DNA of 64,000 nucleotides, from the NCBI GenBank assembly GCA_963573385.1, contig CAUYLG010034702.1, forward strand, positions 1-64,000, read 5' to 3'. Source of the stretch: Cacajao melanocephalus (lineage: Eukaryota; Chordata; Mammalia; Primates; Pitheciidae). Positions 15,353 to 30,224 of the stretch are shown here, piece after piece. The notes under the pieces were generated by a model, which did not search any database, was not told where the DNA came from, and saw nothing but the letters and a program-made list of their open reading frames with translations. The position numbers and the translations under genes are program-made. The stretch's first letter is position 1; every line of letters begins with the position of its first letter.

Positions 15353-15669
15353 TTTTAGTCTGTTTTGTGGTGCTATAACAGAGTACCCATGACTGGGTAA
15401 TTTCTAAAGAACGAGATTTATTTCTTACATTTCTGGAGGCTGGGGAGTCCACGGTTGAAAGTCCTTCTTGCTGCATTATTATTTCATGACGGAAGGCGGA
15501 AGGGCAAGAGAGCAGGTGTGTACATGAGAGTGACAGAGAGAGAACTGAAACTGATTTCCTGACAAACTAACTCTCGCTGTAATAAGCTCACTCCCAGGAT
15601 CATGATATTAGTTCATTGACAAGGACAGAGCCCTTGTGACCTAATCACCTCTTAAATACTCCACCTCTC

Positions 15670-15765
15670 CGGAGGTTGCAGTGAGCCGAGATTGTGCCAT
15701 TGCACTCCAGCCTGGGCAACAAGAGCAAAACTCTGCCTCAAAAAAAAACAAAAACAAACAAATAA
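15670..15765 (+). mobile_element. Alu, strongly 5'-truncated
   Basis: Last ~65 bases of the right arm (ggaggttgcagtgagccgag) plus an A-rich tail. Confidence 0.88.
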
Positions 15766-16117
<352 letters not shown>

Positions 16118-16166
16118 GGGATTAATTTTTCAACACAATAACTTTGAAAGACACGTTCAAACCACA

Positions 16167-16850
16167 GATCTAGCATATAGGTAATTAGAGTCCAGGAACA
16201 GAGGAGAAACTGGGACAAAAGGAATATTTAAAGAGACAGTGGCCAAGAATTTCCTAAAATTGATGAAAGATATGAAGCCATATTTCCAAGAATCACAGTG
16301 AACCCTAAGCTAGGTTTTCTTAAAAACTATACCTAGAGATATTTTAAAAGAAGTCAGAGTTGGGGAGAGGATCTCTTATGCTTACGAATAGAGAAATAAG
16401 CATTTGGTTAACTTCTTAGGAGAAAAAAATGGAAGTCAGAAAATAATGGAATGACATCTGGAAAGAAAAACTCTGTCAACCTAGAAATCTATACCTTTAA
16501 AACACCCTTTAAAATGAAAGCTAAACAGAAACAGAAACAAAAAAAAATTCTCACTTGAAGACCTGCATTATGAATAACACTCAAGAAATTTTTTCTGCAG
16601 GAATCTGTGAAGGCCATTGGAATGGGCAAAGATGTGAAAAAACGTAAAGTACTCTTTAGAAACTTTCTTTAGATGACTATTGATCATTTAAAGCAAATAT
16701 AATGGCAAAATAAGCGATAATGAAAAAATACATGACAACATTTGCACAATGGTAGAAGGGTAATAAATAAAATTGTACTCTAGTAAGTTTCTTACATTGT
16801 TTATGAAATGATAAAATAAGGAGAAGTTACACTAGGAACCCAGAACTGTC
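16167..16850 (+). mobile_element. Old L1 (L1ME or HAL1-type), continuation
   Basis: L1M words continue: gtggccaagaatttcctaaa, aatggaatgacatctggaaa, actctgtcaacctagaaatc, gacctgcattatgaataac. Because ORF1-type sequence runs on without ORF2, a HAL1 (half-L1) origin is possible. Confidence 0.75.
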
Positions 16851-16959
16851 AGCCCCAGGCAAGTGTAATGGCAAGTGTATGTAAAGGTACATAGGGTCGA
16901 TCATAGAAACGTTCTTAGAGGTGATGAGATTTGAGTCTAGCTTTAAAACAGATGATTTA

Positions 16960-17285
16960 TAAGAGTATCTATTAGAAAATTTTTGTTTATAGTAACAGAA
17001 AACCTAATTTAAACTGGCTTAAATAGTAAAGAACATTTATTGGCTCATGTAACTGAAAAATGCCCAAGGAACATGTCAGGCATGTTTTGATCAAGACTAC
17101 AACTCTGTATTTCCCCTTTTTGCACAGCTCCACTCTCCTCCACAAGTCAGCTTCATCTTCAAGCTGACTTACCTCATGGAAACAAAGTGTTTACAACACA
17201 AAGTCTTCTCTCCAAAGGCCCCTTTCCAGTATCATACTCTTGCACTTCATCTGATTGGGGCAATCTGGACTAATCTCTGAGGGTA
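16960..17285 (+). mobile_element. Old interspersed repeat, family not assigned (part 1)
   Basis: The words aacatttattggctcatgtaac, then a block like ctccactctcctccac, belong to a repeat I recall but cannot name. Collinear parts follow at 17884-17990 and 18898-19015, so it was later split. Confidence 0.45.
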
Positions 17286-17288
17286 GGA

Positions 17289-17600
17289 AATTCCTTCCTT
17301 CCTTCCTTCCTTCCTTCCTTCCTTCCTTCCTTCCTTCCTTTCTTCCTTCCTTCCTTCCCTCCCTCTCTCTCTTTCTCTCTTCTTTCTTTATTTTTCTTTC
17401 TTTTTCTTTCCTTCTTTCCTCCTTCTTTCCTTCCTACCTCCTTCCTTCCTTCCCTCCCTCCCTTTTTCTCTCTCTTCTCGTTTCTTTGTTTCTTTCTTTC
17501 TTTTTCTTTCTCTTTCTTTCTTTCTTTTTCTTTCTTTTTCTTTTTTTCTTTTCTTTCCTTCTTCCCTCCCTCCCTCCCTCCCTTCTTTCCTTCCTTTCTT
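17289..17600. repeat. (TTCC)n/(TTTC)n polypyrimidine tract at an Alu tail
   Basis: About 300 bases of C/T with perfect TTCC at the left, then CTTT and CCCT variants. It sits directly before the 3' end (T side) of the antisense Alu at 17600, so it probably grew from that Alu's A tail. Confidence 0.95.
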
Positions 17601-17883
17601 TTTTGAGACAGGGTCTCTCTCTGTCACCCAGGCTACAATACCATAATGCAATCACAGCTCACTGTAGCTTTGACCTTTCTGGCTCAAGTGATCCTCCCTC
17701 CTTAGCCTCCTGAGTAGCTGAGACTACAGGCACATGCCACCACGTCCAGCTAATTTTAAAATTTTTTGTAGAGATAGCTTCACTGTGTTGCCTAGGCTGG
17801 TGTTGAACTCCTGGGCTCAAGTGATTCTCCTGCCTTAGCCTCCCAAAGTGCCAGGGTTACAGGTATGAGACACTGTGCCCAGC
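17600..17883 (-). mobile_element. AluJ
   Basis: Antisense dimer with J-type blocks (tagctttgacctttctgg, gcctaggctggtgttgaac). Flanks aggaaattcc (17284) and agggaatttcc (17890) look like a diverged TSD spanning the pyrimidine tract. Confidence 0.93.
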
Positions 17884-17990
17884 TAGACTAGGGAATTTCC
17901 ATGGGCTGCTTGGCTTAGACCTGAGTTGCTCCTTATCTCTGAACTAATCACTGTGGCAAGAAGGATGAAATAGCATTTTTTATGGAGAAT
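17884..17990 (+). mobile_element. Old interspersed repeat (part 2)
   Basis: Contains tctgaactaatcactgtggc, matching a remembered block of the same unnamed repeat as 16960-17285. Confidence 0.4.
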
Positions 17991-18493
17991 GCTTGTTTCT
18001 CATGCCTAATGTTGCCTCAATTAGTGTAACTCTAGCCTCTCTCTGGCTCTGGCAAGATGTATTAACCCATCTGATTGATACTTTTGTAAAAAATGAGAAT
18101 GCTCCACACGGTTCAGTTTTCTCTTTTGGAAAGGCAGAACTGCCGTTCCATTTGGGGAACTTTCCTCAGAGAAGAGGAGTTCTCTTCTGTTAATCTATGT
18201 AGCAGGACCTATCAAAGTCCATCATGGCCTATGACTGGGCGCCTAGGTCTGCGTGATTTGGAATTGAGTCCACTTGGTTAACAGATTTGAACCATGTGCT
18301 CTAACTGGCCTCTATGGCAATGAACGTCTGCTTGAGACCTTCATATTACTCTGCTTCATCTCTCAACTGATTGTTCAGAATCTAGTTAGAAAACAGATGA
18401 CATTACTAGGGACCTCTATGAAGTCTCCAAAAAATATTGATTGACTTCTGACATTCAAAGCCTGTGCTTGGAGCTGGAGGCATAGTCCGCACT
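17991..18493. other. Unassigned intergenic stretch
   Basis: No repeat or exon recognised between the repeat fragment and the MST LTR. Confidence 0.4.
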
Positions 18494-18897
18494 TGATAGG
18501 TTTGGATATTTGTTCTCTCCAAATCTCAGGTTGAAATTGATCCCTAGTGTTGGGGGTGGAGTCTGGTGGGAGGTGTTTGGGTCATAGGGGTGGATCCCTC
18601 ATGAATGGCTTGGTTCCTGCCCTGAGGTAACGAATGAATTTTCACTCTATTAGTTCACATACCAGCCGGTTGTTTAAGGAGACTGGTACCTCTTCCTCTC
18701 TCTCTTGTTCCCTTTCTTGATGCACCTGCTCCCCGTCAGTCCTCTATCACAGGTAAAACTTCCTAAGGCCTCACCAGAAGCTGAGCAGCTGCTGGTGCCA
18801 TCATCCTGCAGAACCATGAGCCAAATATACGTATTTTCTTTATCAATTACCCAATCTCAGGTATTCTTTTTCAGCAATGCAAAATTGACCTAACACA
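18494..18897 (+). mobile_element. MST-type MaLR LTR (MSTA/MSTB)
   Basis: Complete LTR from tgataggtttggatatttg to cctaacaca with diagnostic blocks ggtgggaggtgtttgggtca, catgaatggcttggttcc and ccatgagccaaatatac (polyadenylation region). No internal retroviral sequence, so it is a solo LTR. Confidence 0.92.
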
Positions 18898-19015
18898 AAA
18901 CTACTCAAAACACTTGACTGCTACAAATTCCCTAGGCAGGGAGAAGTGGGCTCCCCAAAGAAAACTCTAGGTGCTGTCAGGATAAGGGGAGAGCCCGAAT
19001 GTAGGGTGAGAAGAT
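18898..19015 (+). mobile_element. Old interspersed repeat (part 3)
   Basis: The block gggctccccaaagaaaactc, then aggtgctgtcagg, continues the unnamed repeat of 16960-17990. The MST LTR sits inside it. Confidence 0.4.
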
Positions 19016-19054
19016 ACTGATACGGTTTGATTGATAATCTCTCTGTCTGCTTAT

Positions 19055-19508
19055 GTCAATTCATCAGGATTAATCACGGTTCTCTAGAGAGACAGAACCA
19101 ATAGGATGTATGGATACAGAAATGTAGAGAAATAGAGACAGAGAGAGATTTTTATTTATTATAAGGAATTGGCTCCTTCTATATGGAGGCTAAGAAGTCC
19201 AAATCCAGGAAAGCCGACTGTATGGATCCAGCCTGAGCCTGAGGTCAAGGGCAGGAAAAAAACCAATGTCCTGACCCAAAGACAGGCAGAAAGAGAGAGA
19301 GGATCCTTTCTTACTGAGCCTTTTATTCTATTCAGGCCTTCACCCCATTGGATGAGGCCCACCCACACTGGAGGAAGGTAATGGGTTTACTAACTCTACC
19401 AATTCAAATGTTAGTCACATCCAGAAACACCCTCACAGACAGACCCAGAATCAAGTTGGACCAAATAACTGAGCACCCCATGACCCAGTCAAGTTGACAC
19501 ACAAGATT
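19055..19508 (-). mobile_element. Interspersed repeat, antisense, family not assigned
   Basis: A widely dispersed mammalian repeat I recognise but cannot name: ggttctctagagagacagaacc, aaggaattggctcc, gatgaggcccacccacac, cagaaacaccctcacagac, cagtcaagttgacacac. It appears inverted relative to its polyadenylation-like end. Confidence 0.6.
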
Positions 19509-19619
19509 TGCCTTCACAGTCAGGGAACACATTCACAGATCTAATGCTAAAAGATGCACTGGCAAATGCTGAAAACCCAACTGTTTACATGGTGTTACCT
19601 CCCCATGCTCAATTCCTGC

Positions 19620-20050
19620 CTGTCTTCCCCCTCTGGTGCTTCAACCTCACACTGGCCTTCCTGCATTTAATAGAACTGGCCTCACTTCTCTCTGTTCTGG
19701 GGCCTTTGTAGATACTGGTCTACATGCAAAAATGTATTCCTCTGCCCCCATTCACACCTACCTAACTCCTACTCATTCTTCAAACCTTGTTTTTAATGAA
19801 TTAGCTGGGTATGGTGGCACATACTTGGGGTACCAGCTACTTGGGAATCTGAGGTGGGAGGATCTCTTGAACCCAGGGGGTTGAGGCTACAGTGAGCTAT
19901 GATCATGCCACTGCACCCCAGCCTGGGTGATGGTATGACACCTTGTCTCTTAAAAAAAAATTAAAATCTTTTTTTTAAAAGTACTTTCTCAAGGGGACTC
20001 TGCCTTGTTAACCCAGTCTCTTTCCCCATGATGTCTTGCCAAACATCGTG
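19620..20050 (+). mobile_element. L2 fossil split by an Alu
   Basis: L2-like words (ctaactcctactcattcttc) end near 19795 and continue after the Alu (aaggggactctgccttg) to about 20050. Confidence 0.5.
19799..19965 (+). mobile_element. Alu, 5'-truncated
   Basis: Starts at the mid-linker (gaattagctgggtatgg) and contains the right arm and A tail. Confidence 0.9.
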
Positions 20051-20067
20051 TACTTCTGGGTGTGGGT

Positions 20068-20235
20068 GTGGACAGACTTAAAACCACAGAAATTTGTTCT
20101 CTCATAGTTTTGGAGCTAGAAGTCAAGGTGTTAGCAGGGTCATGCTCTCTCCCAAGGCTCTAGGGAAGAATCGTTCCGGAATTCTCCTCGCTTCTGGTGG
20201 TTGCCAGCAATTCTTGGCATTCCTTGGTACACCCT
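20068..20235 (-). mobile_element. LTR-type (MaLR-like) remnant, antisense
   Basis: Words gacttaaaaccacagaaatt, ctctcatagttttggagc, ggctctagggaagaatc and cttctggtggttgccagc follow a familiar antisense LTR order. Family not assigned. Confidence 0.5.
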
Positions 20236-20544
20236 CAGGCACTTTTTCTTGATAGCACTTTTCTAAGTTTATAGTTTTATGTTTATTTGACCAATGGATG
20301 AATCAATAATACCATCTTCATTTACTTTCTAAGTGACACATTATTTGAGGCATAGTTATTAGAAGTAGAACTGAAGCAGGGTCCAGCTGAAACATTTTCT
20401 CTGGGTATAATGATGTAAACAAAATAAATAAACAAACAAAAAGGTGTAGAGGCAAGCCTGGAAGTGGACTGTAGGAAGCTGGATGGCCGGGTCTCCGCAA
20501 AGCTAGACTATCCCCAAAACGCTCCAGAGGTTCCCATCACTCAG
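20236..20544. other. Unassigned intergenic stretch
   Basis: No feature recognised. Contains a short A-rich run (aaataaataaacaaac at about 20421). Confidence 0.4.
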
Positions 20545-20960
20545 AGGAAACGCTGATTTCCTTACAGTGGCTTCCGGGGCCCTAAACAATGTCCTCATTG
20601 TCACCTGTACTGTTCTGATCTCACCTTGACCTTCCTTAGGACGTTCTCTGCTGTAGCCATCCTGGCCTACCTGATGGTCTCAAACACTCCAGGTTTGCGC
20701 CTGCCTCAAGGCTTTTCACTGGCTCCTTCCTCTGCCCCGAGTGATAACTTCTCAGTGGGAGGATGCCCTGACCACTCTAGTTAAACTCGTAACTCACTCC
20801 TCAGTACTCCTTATCCCACTTCCCCGCATGTTTTTTTCAACCTACTTTCCACAAGCAGGGATTTTGGTCTGTTTTGTTTCTGCTGCATTCCTAGACCCTA
20901 AAATAGAGCCTGGCTCATAGTAGACCGTCAATAAATATTTGCTGAATTAAAACAAACAGA
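20545..20960 (+). mobile_element. L2 3' end, sense
   Basis: Long recognisable L2 3' region: ctcaaggcttttcactggc, gatgccctgaccactctag, gagcctggctcatagtagac, gtcaataaatatttgctgaa. Confidence 0.85.
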
Positions 20961-21099
20961 ACGAGTACCTATCCACAAAGACAAAGTAAGGCCAGGAATC
21001 AAGAGCCAAGTAATCAGTTCAAAATCAGGGAAATCCAGGTGTCAAGGTGAGAAAGCAGGAGGGTAGGACCTGGCATGTTAGAAAGTGAAGTGTAAAGAG

Positions 21100-21408
21100 G
21101 CCGGGCCTGGTGGCTCACGCCTGTAATCCCAGCACTGCGAGAGGCTGAGGCGGCTGGATCACTTGAGGCCAGGAGTTCGTGACCAGCCTGGCCAACATGG
21201 TGAAACCCTGTATCTACTAAAAATACAAAAATTAGCTGGGCATGGTAGCACGAACCTGTGATCTTAGCTACTCAGGAAGCTGAGGCAGCAGAATTGCTTG
21301 AACTCGGGAGGCAGAGATGGCCATGAGCCAAGATCACGCCACTGTACTCCATCCAGCCTGGGCCACAGAGCGAGACTCCATGCAAAAAAAAAAAAACAAA
21401 AACAAAGT
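21100..21408 (+). mobile_element. AluS with 19-bp TSD
   Basis: Complete dimer. Flanks gaaagtgaagtgtaaagag (21081-21099) and gaaagttaagtgtaaagag (21409-21427) differ at one base, the longest TSD in the window. Confidence 0.96.
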
Positions 21409-21427
21409 GAAAGTTAAGTGTAAAGAG

Positions 21428-22119
21428 ACAAGACCCAGCTGGGAATTAATCTAGAAAGCACTGCTCTTTGGAGTTCAATTATGTGGACACACTGTTATCA
21501 TGAACAGACTTCTCTGATGCCATGCTGGATGAAAGGAGCCCTGCTCTAGCCAGACAATGAATCACTAAGTCAAGAGGCAGAAAAATAAACCAAGCAGACA
21601 TCAGTATTGGAAAAGTTCTGTAGTTAGAAGTCTAGAAAGATGAATGAACAGAGTGAGTTAGAATGGAGTGAGCAGAGACAGAGAGGTATACAAGGGAAGC
21701 CTGGGGACAGATAGGGTTGAATGACCCTAATAAGCACAGGATTCACCTAACCCTTAAATGATATTCCCCAGTCTTTCACGTCAAGCCCTCTACATTTTCA
21801 CTCCAATCTCCCCTGGGCCAAGTCCTTTTGCAGGGTCCTAATGCCCACCTACATCTTGACAACTGGAATCTCAATGTCCAGTCCGACTACCATCTCTGCC
21901 AGCCTCAGACTCCAGCCTCTGACCTATAATGTCTCACATCATGTCAAATTCAGCACGTCCCAAACCAGTGTTCTTACCTGCTTTATCAAAATGATTTCTC
22001 CTCCAACCTCAGCTCATGAGATTTCCACTCATTCCCCAAAGCCAGCAGGCCAGACATGAGGCTTTGGCAGAACCTAGATCACCCGCCTTCGAAGCAGGGA
22101 TTGGGTGCTATGAAGAAGT
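21428..22119. other. Unassigned intergenic stretch
   Basis: About 690 bases without a recognised repeat. A 72-aa frame at 21841-22059 shows no domain. Confidence 0.4.
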
Positions 22120-22275
22120 GACCCCCTCAATGGGCCAGGCACTGTGCCTGGTGCTTCTCACAAATGACCTAATTTTGCCCTAACAGCATCCTTGCCGTCT
22201 GAGAATTATTATCCCCATCTTACATATGAGAAAAGTGGGATAGGGTAATTGACCTAGGTCATTTAGCTTCTAACT
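22120..22275 (-). mobile_element. MIR SINE, antisense
   Basis: gggccaggcactgtgcctgg, gaattattatccccatcttac and gtcatttagcttctaactgg follow antisense MIR order. Confidence 0.85.
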
Positions 22276-22344
22276 GGGGGAGACGTGTGGGTGCTGTTAC
22301 AGTAATAAACCCCATGGCACCAGCATGAATACTCACTCACTGGC

Positions 22345-22548
22345 TTTTTCTTTTTCAATAAGTTATTGAGGTAAAATTCAGATAACATAGATTAATACTT
22401 GAAAGTGAACAATTCCATAGCATTGAGTACATTCGCAATGTTGTACAATCATCACCTCTATCGAGTTCCAGAACATCTTTATCTCGCCAAAGTGAAATCC
22501 CTTACCCATTAAGCAGTTTCTCCCCATTCCACCTCCTCCCAGCTCCTG
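22345..22548 (-). mobile_element. L1M 3' UTR fragment, antisense
   Basis: Antisense L1M words: gttattgaggtaaaattcag, gtacaatcatcacctctatc, ttacccattaagcagtttc, ccccattccacctcctccc. Confidence 0.75.
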
Positions 22549-22630
22549 TCAGGACTCACAGCTTTGAAGCCAGATTTTTTCCTACTAGTTACCCTATGTA
22601 CTTTCCTGCTAGATCAAAAGCACAGATTCT

Positions 22631-22909
22631 TGTCATCACGGCACCTTGGGAAGCCGAGGCAGGAAGATAAGTTGAGCTCACTTGAGCTCAGGAGTTCAAG
22701 ACCAGCTGGGGCAACACAGTGAGATTCTGTCTCTACGTATAAAATTAGCCGAGTATGGTGGCACATACCTATAGTCCCAGCTACTCAGGAGGCTGAGGCA
22801 AAAGGTTGCTAGAGCCTCAGATGTCAAGCCTGCAGTGAGCTATGATTGTGCCACTGTACTCCAGCCTGGATGACAAAGAGAGAACCTATCTCAAACAAAC
22901 AAAAACCCC
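22631..22909 (+). mobile_element. AluJ with TSD
   Basis: Old, diverged copy lacking its first bases, with a short local duplication in the left arm (gagctcacttgagctcagg). TSD gcacagattct at 22620-22630 and 22910-22920. Confidence 0.94.
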
Positions 22910-22920
22910 GCACAGATTCT

Positions 22921-23197
22921 GACAAAAAAATCACAACGCAAAATAATACTGATGTGAGGGGCAATTACAGGAGACGCTCATTTATGTTTTGTCTTCTCTG
23001 TTTAGGAGGCGTGATGTAAGGACTGACATTTCTGTCCCCTGACACCTATGAGGTAGATCAGATTTCCTGCTCTACTCTGAGTTACTTAAGTGAACATGGG
23101 GGACTAGGATGGGGAGATTTGTGATAACGGCTATTGCTGCCAAGCCTGAGAAAACAGGGCCCCTCACACTGTTTATTCTTTTTCAGGTGGGTGAGAT
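22921..23197. other. Unassigned spacer
   Basis: No element recognised. Confidence 0.4.
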
Positions 23198-23213
23198 AAA
23201 AGTCTATAAAGGG

Positions 23214-25112
<1,899 letters not shown>

Positions 25113-25127
25113 AAAAATTCTGTATTC

Positions 25128-25416
<289 letters not shown>

Positions 25417-25429
25417 AAATCTGTATTCT

Positions 25430-25930
<501 letters not shown>

Positions 25931-25938
25931 CAAATCAG

Positions 25939-26285
25939 CAAAAAGATGAATTCATAAAAAGAGAATAAAGCTTTGCAAATAAAAGAACCGGTCTTTGGCT
26001 CCTCAGAAGTGACTCAAATATTTTAATAGATACCTTTTAGTGCCTTTTTTTGCTTGCCTATAAAATATTGACAGGTCTTCCCACTGGGGGAAAAAAATCA
26101 AAATTCATTAAACTCACTGTGTCTTACTTGGTTGAATAAAAAGAGGTAGAAAGACAGACTATGATGAGAAAAGAGAAGCAGCAGGAACTGTGGAAATTGG
26201 AGTTCCAGACATCAATCTTAATTTGATTGAACAGCAAAAAGTATATAAAGTATGGAAATTGATGTTCGAAACATCAATCCACATT
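25939..26285. other. Unassigned stretch with a short direct repeat
   Basis: A 27-bp direct repeat (23/27 identical by eye) lies at 26191-26217 and 26253-26279, both starting tggaaattg and ending acatcaatc. Confidence 0.5.
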
Positions 26286-26299
26286 CCTGAGCAATTTTC

Positions 26300-26599
<300 letters not shown>

Positions 26600-26613
26600 C
26601 CTGAGCACTTTTC

Positions 26614-27296
26614 AAACCAGTCATCAGCTCTCCATTCCTCCTGTCATGAGTCACTTATACGTTAAATGTATATCTGCTGAGAATTCTGAGAGGCATCCAG
26701 ACCTGCCATTAGACACCTTCCAATCCATATGTGCCTCAAAGGTCATGCTATGTCTTCATTTTCCTCCTGTTCCATTTCCTTCCGATTTCCACCAAGATAT
26801 GCATGGTGACCTTTGTTTTGAGACTACATCCAGGTGTCACCTGCCTCTCCTCTGGCTTTAAAAAGATTCTGTAAGCACAGAGAGATCAGCCTGAGACATC
26901 TGAAGACCCAAGCCCATATCCTTCCTGGTTTTTAGATGAAGGGAATGTTAAGATGAGAGGAAAATGAGCAAGGGGAGGTGATAACTCATTTCTGAATAAA
27001 ACAGAAATATTTTTTAAAATCTGACACTGCTGAAGGCCAAGTCATACAGTAGGACTCCCATGAGGCCAGGCTGTAAATACTGACTCTCCTCTCTGCAATC
27101 CCAGGGTTCAGCCTTCAGAGTAACAGTCTTAGTTCCTTAGCCCCATTTCTAACCACAGCACTGCATATTTCACCATCCTGACCATCTTCCTTTTCACATA
27201 CAATTGAAAGTTTAAAATTTTTATCTTTTCTTTTCAGTCCTCCCATAGCTGTTGGGACTTGGACAAACCTACCTCATAATCAAATATTTGCCATGT
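26614..27296. other. Unassigned intergenic stretch
   Basis: About 680 bases without recognised repeat. The 108-aa frame 26535-26861 begins inside the preceding Alu and is not supported as coding. Confidence 0.4.
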
Positions 27297-27800
<504 letters not shown>

Positions 27801-28050
27801 TCATGCCACCAATTGTACTTCAAGGAAGCAGAAACATTTTAAAGTTCTTCATAAGACTAGCAGCAAGGCTTATTTTCAAATAGCCGATGAATTTTTATAG
27901 CTTGTAGAAGCTATGAGGAAGTTATAATTTTATTTGTATCACTTCAGAAGCAATACAAAGGAAAAAAAGCATTATCTTATTTCTTTCTTCTAGATTCCAG
28001 GCCTATTAGAGAACAATGAATTAGATAAACTCAAAATCCACTCAGGCCTT
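27801..28050. other. Unassigned spacer
   Basis: No element recognised. Confidence 0.35.
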
Positions 28051-28057
28051 CATATAT

Positions 28058-28361
28058 CATCTTTTTTTTTTTTTTTTTTTTTTTTTTGAGACTGAGTCTT
28101 GCTCTCTATTGCCCAGGCTGGAGTGCAGTGGTTTGATCTAGGTTCACCGCAATCTCCTGGTTTCAAGCGATTCTCTCACCTCTGCCTTCTGAGTAGCTGG
28201 TACTACAGGGACATGCTATCATGCCTGGCTAATTATATTTTAGTAGATATGAGGTTTCACCATGTTGGCCAGGCTGGTCTCAAACTTCTGACCTCAAGTG
28301 ACACACCCACCTCAGCTTCCCAAAGTGCTGGGATTACAGGCGTGAGCCACCATGCCTGGCC
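28058..28361 (-). mobile_element. AluS with long T tract
   Basis: About 27 T, then an antisense dimer with small deletions. catatat occurs on both flanks. The 167-aa frame 28099-28602 is Alu antisense followed by non-coding DNA. Confidence 0.94.
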
Positions 28362-28369
28362 CATATATA

Positions 28370-28800
28370 ACTATTTTTTTTTAAAAAACTGCGTTCTGAA
28401 ATTCAGTTCTATACTCTACATTTTATTTGAATGTCCTCTGATCAAAAAGTTATCAGGTTTATTGAAAAATGCCTTAAAAAGCATATCTTCTTACACTCTG
28501 TTCCTCAGAATTTGGCGGATTAAAACAAACATTCACAAATTATTAAGAGTAAACTATTTCTCAACAATTAAAAAGCATAGTCTTTGTAACTACACATTTT
28601 GACTATGTCATTCATACGATTTAAATTTCCTTTGCACAATTCTTACAAGATTGAGAACTTCTCAATAGACTAAAAGAAAACCACATGTCCTCTACCCATT
28701 GAATAAATGGTTTGAGAGATGTTATTGGGTTGATAGACTTTATGAAATCAAAAGTTTGAAAAATTTTCCTATATGTCTAAGCAACAATTTAGCTTTTCAT
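28370..28800. other. Unassigned AT-rich stretch
   Basis: No repeat or gene recognised. Confidence 0.4.
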
Positions 28801-28802
28801 AC

Positions 28803-28866
28803 GTGTGTGTGTGTGTGTGTGTAGACATAAACACACACACACACACATATGTATATATATATATAT
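28803..28866. repeat. (GT)n - (AC)n - (TA)n compound microsatellite
   Basis: About 11 GT units, a short spacer (agacataa), about 10 AC units, then a TA run. The GT and AC blocks are complementary, so one strand can fold into a hairpin. Confidence 0.95.
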
Positions 28867-29517
28867 GACCTTCTGGACAAAGAATTCAAACAATGATTTT
28901 AGGAGAGAACTGTAGGTAAGATCTAAGGGATGCATACTCAAGAAGCCTAGCTAAACCAAATGAAACCATTAGTGGTGTGTGGTGCCTGAGTTCCATGCTA
29001 GCCTTTTTCAAAAAAACATAGTATTGCCCATATATATGCAGGTAATAATAAACATTAACTGTAATCTAGTAGAAAGATATCACCAGCAATAAGTGTTTGC
29101 TATAGACACCTTTTGGCGGTAGATGCCTTTAAGAGGTCAAAGAGAGTCATATTTTATCTTGGATTAAAGTATTTCATAGAGTAATGTGGCATGAGAGTGG
29201 CTAGAAGAGGGCTATTACACATAATGTGTTTGAGCAAAGAAACCATAATCTACAGACAAGAAAGTGTTAGAAAATAGACTATCACGATTCCAAGTTATAC
29301 AGTTGCACTGCCTCTGCCCTGAAGATGAGCCGCTGTAAAGGGATCTGATTTGAGAGAGGGAGGACTAAGAGAGCCTCTGTTGACTCCCACGTCACTTCTG
29401 CACCTGCCAGCCCCGATACCTGAAATGGGGAATGGGTAGCGCTGCAGAGTACTACAGATGCTGAGTACTGTCTATCAGCAGAGTTTGACACATTTAATGG
29501 AAATTCTACCTATTAAG
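28867..29517. other. Unassigned intergenic stretch
   Basis: About 650 bases, no recognised repeat or exon. Confidence 0.4.
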
Positions 29518-29592
29518 TGATTATTCATTCAACTGTTAAATAAATAAGAATGCTGTGCACAAGGTAGGCACCTACTAAGTGCCAGATGGTGA
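29518..29592 (-). mobile_element. L2-like 3'-end remnant, antisense
   Basis: ttattcattcaactgttaaat, then ggcacctactaagtgccag, match an eroded antisense L2 terminus. Confidence 0.5.
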
Positions 29593-29604
29593 CTTAAGTT
29601 TCAA

Positions 29605-29917
29605 TACAGTTGTGCAGAGCTTAACAACTGGGACACATTCTGAGAAATGGGTCATTAGATTTTGTCATTGTGCAAAGATCATAGCGTGTATTTACACAAA
29701 CCTAGATGGTGTGTATATATACATATTCTTCATATGGAAAACTAAATGCCCTATCACCATTATGGAATATCAATCATTTTCCCCACTTGATGTGAAGTAC
29801 CAGTATCCTGTACCATGTATCAGGTTTCTGTATGTGCTCCGTTATAATTTAATGGGACCACCATCATACATGTTGTTTGTCACTGATCAAAACATGGTTA
29901 TGTGGCATGTGACTGTA
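29605..29917. mobile_element. Non-autonomous DNA transposon (Tc1/mariner, Tigger-like)
   Basis: The ends are inverted: tacagttgtgcagagctt at the left and the complement of tacagtcacatgccac at the right, beginning at TA as expected for a TA-target element. Interior words aaatgggtcattagattttg and ttacacaaacctagatgg fit a MER-type family I recall but cannot name. About 313 bp, no coding sequence. Confidence 0.75.
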
Positions 29918-30105
29918 TTTTGGAAGGATGGAGACTTCTGATATTCAGCATCCACTTCTATCCTCTTCACATGCTCTGTCCCTTGCATTGAGAGCTAAAA
30001 ACTACAGTATCCAGGCTCCCCTGCAGCTAGGAGTCTAGATGTGGTTTCTGTCCTTGAGACAGTTGCGTGACATTTGAAAATAGAAGAAGGCAAGGTGCAG
30101 TGGCT
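29918..30105. other. Unassigned spacer
   Basis: No element recognised. Confidence 0.35.
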
Positions 30106-30224
30106 AGGTTAGGCGCAGTGGCTCACGCCTGTAAATCTAACACTTTGGGAGGCTGAGGCAGGCAGATCACTTGAACTCAGGAGTTTGAGACCAGTCTGGG
30201 CAACATAGTGAGACCTTGTCTCAA
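30106..30224 (+). mobile_element. Alu left arm (FLAM/AluJ-like)
   Basis: Left arm only, ggcgcagtggctcacgcc to acatagtgagaccttgtctc, then directly into GGGAA repeats. The start is locally duplicated (gcagtggct twice, 30097-30123). Confidence 0.85.

Noticed and set aside
17255..17713. 152-aa LPSF-rich frame
   Set aside because: Pyrimidine tract plus antisense Alu.
28099..28602. 167-aa plus-strand frame
   Set aside because: Starts inside an antisense Alu and continues into AT-rich non-coding DNA; no domain.
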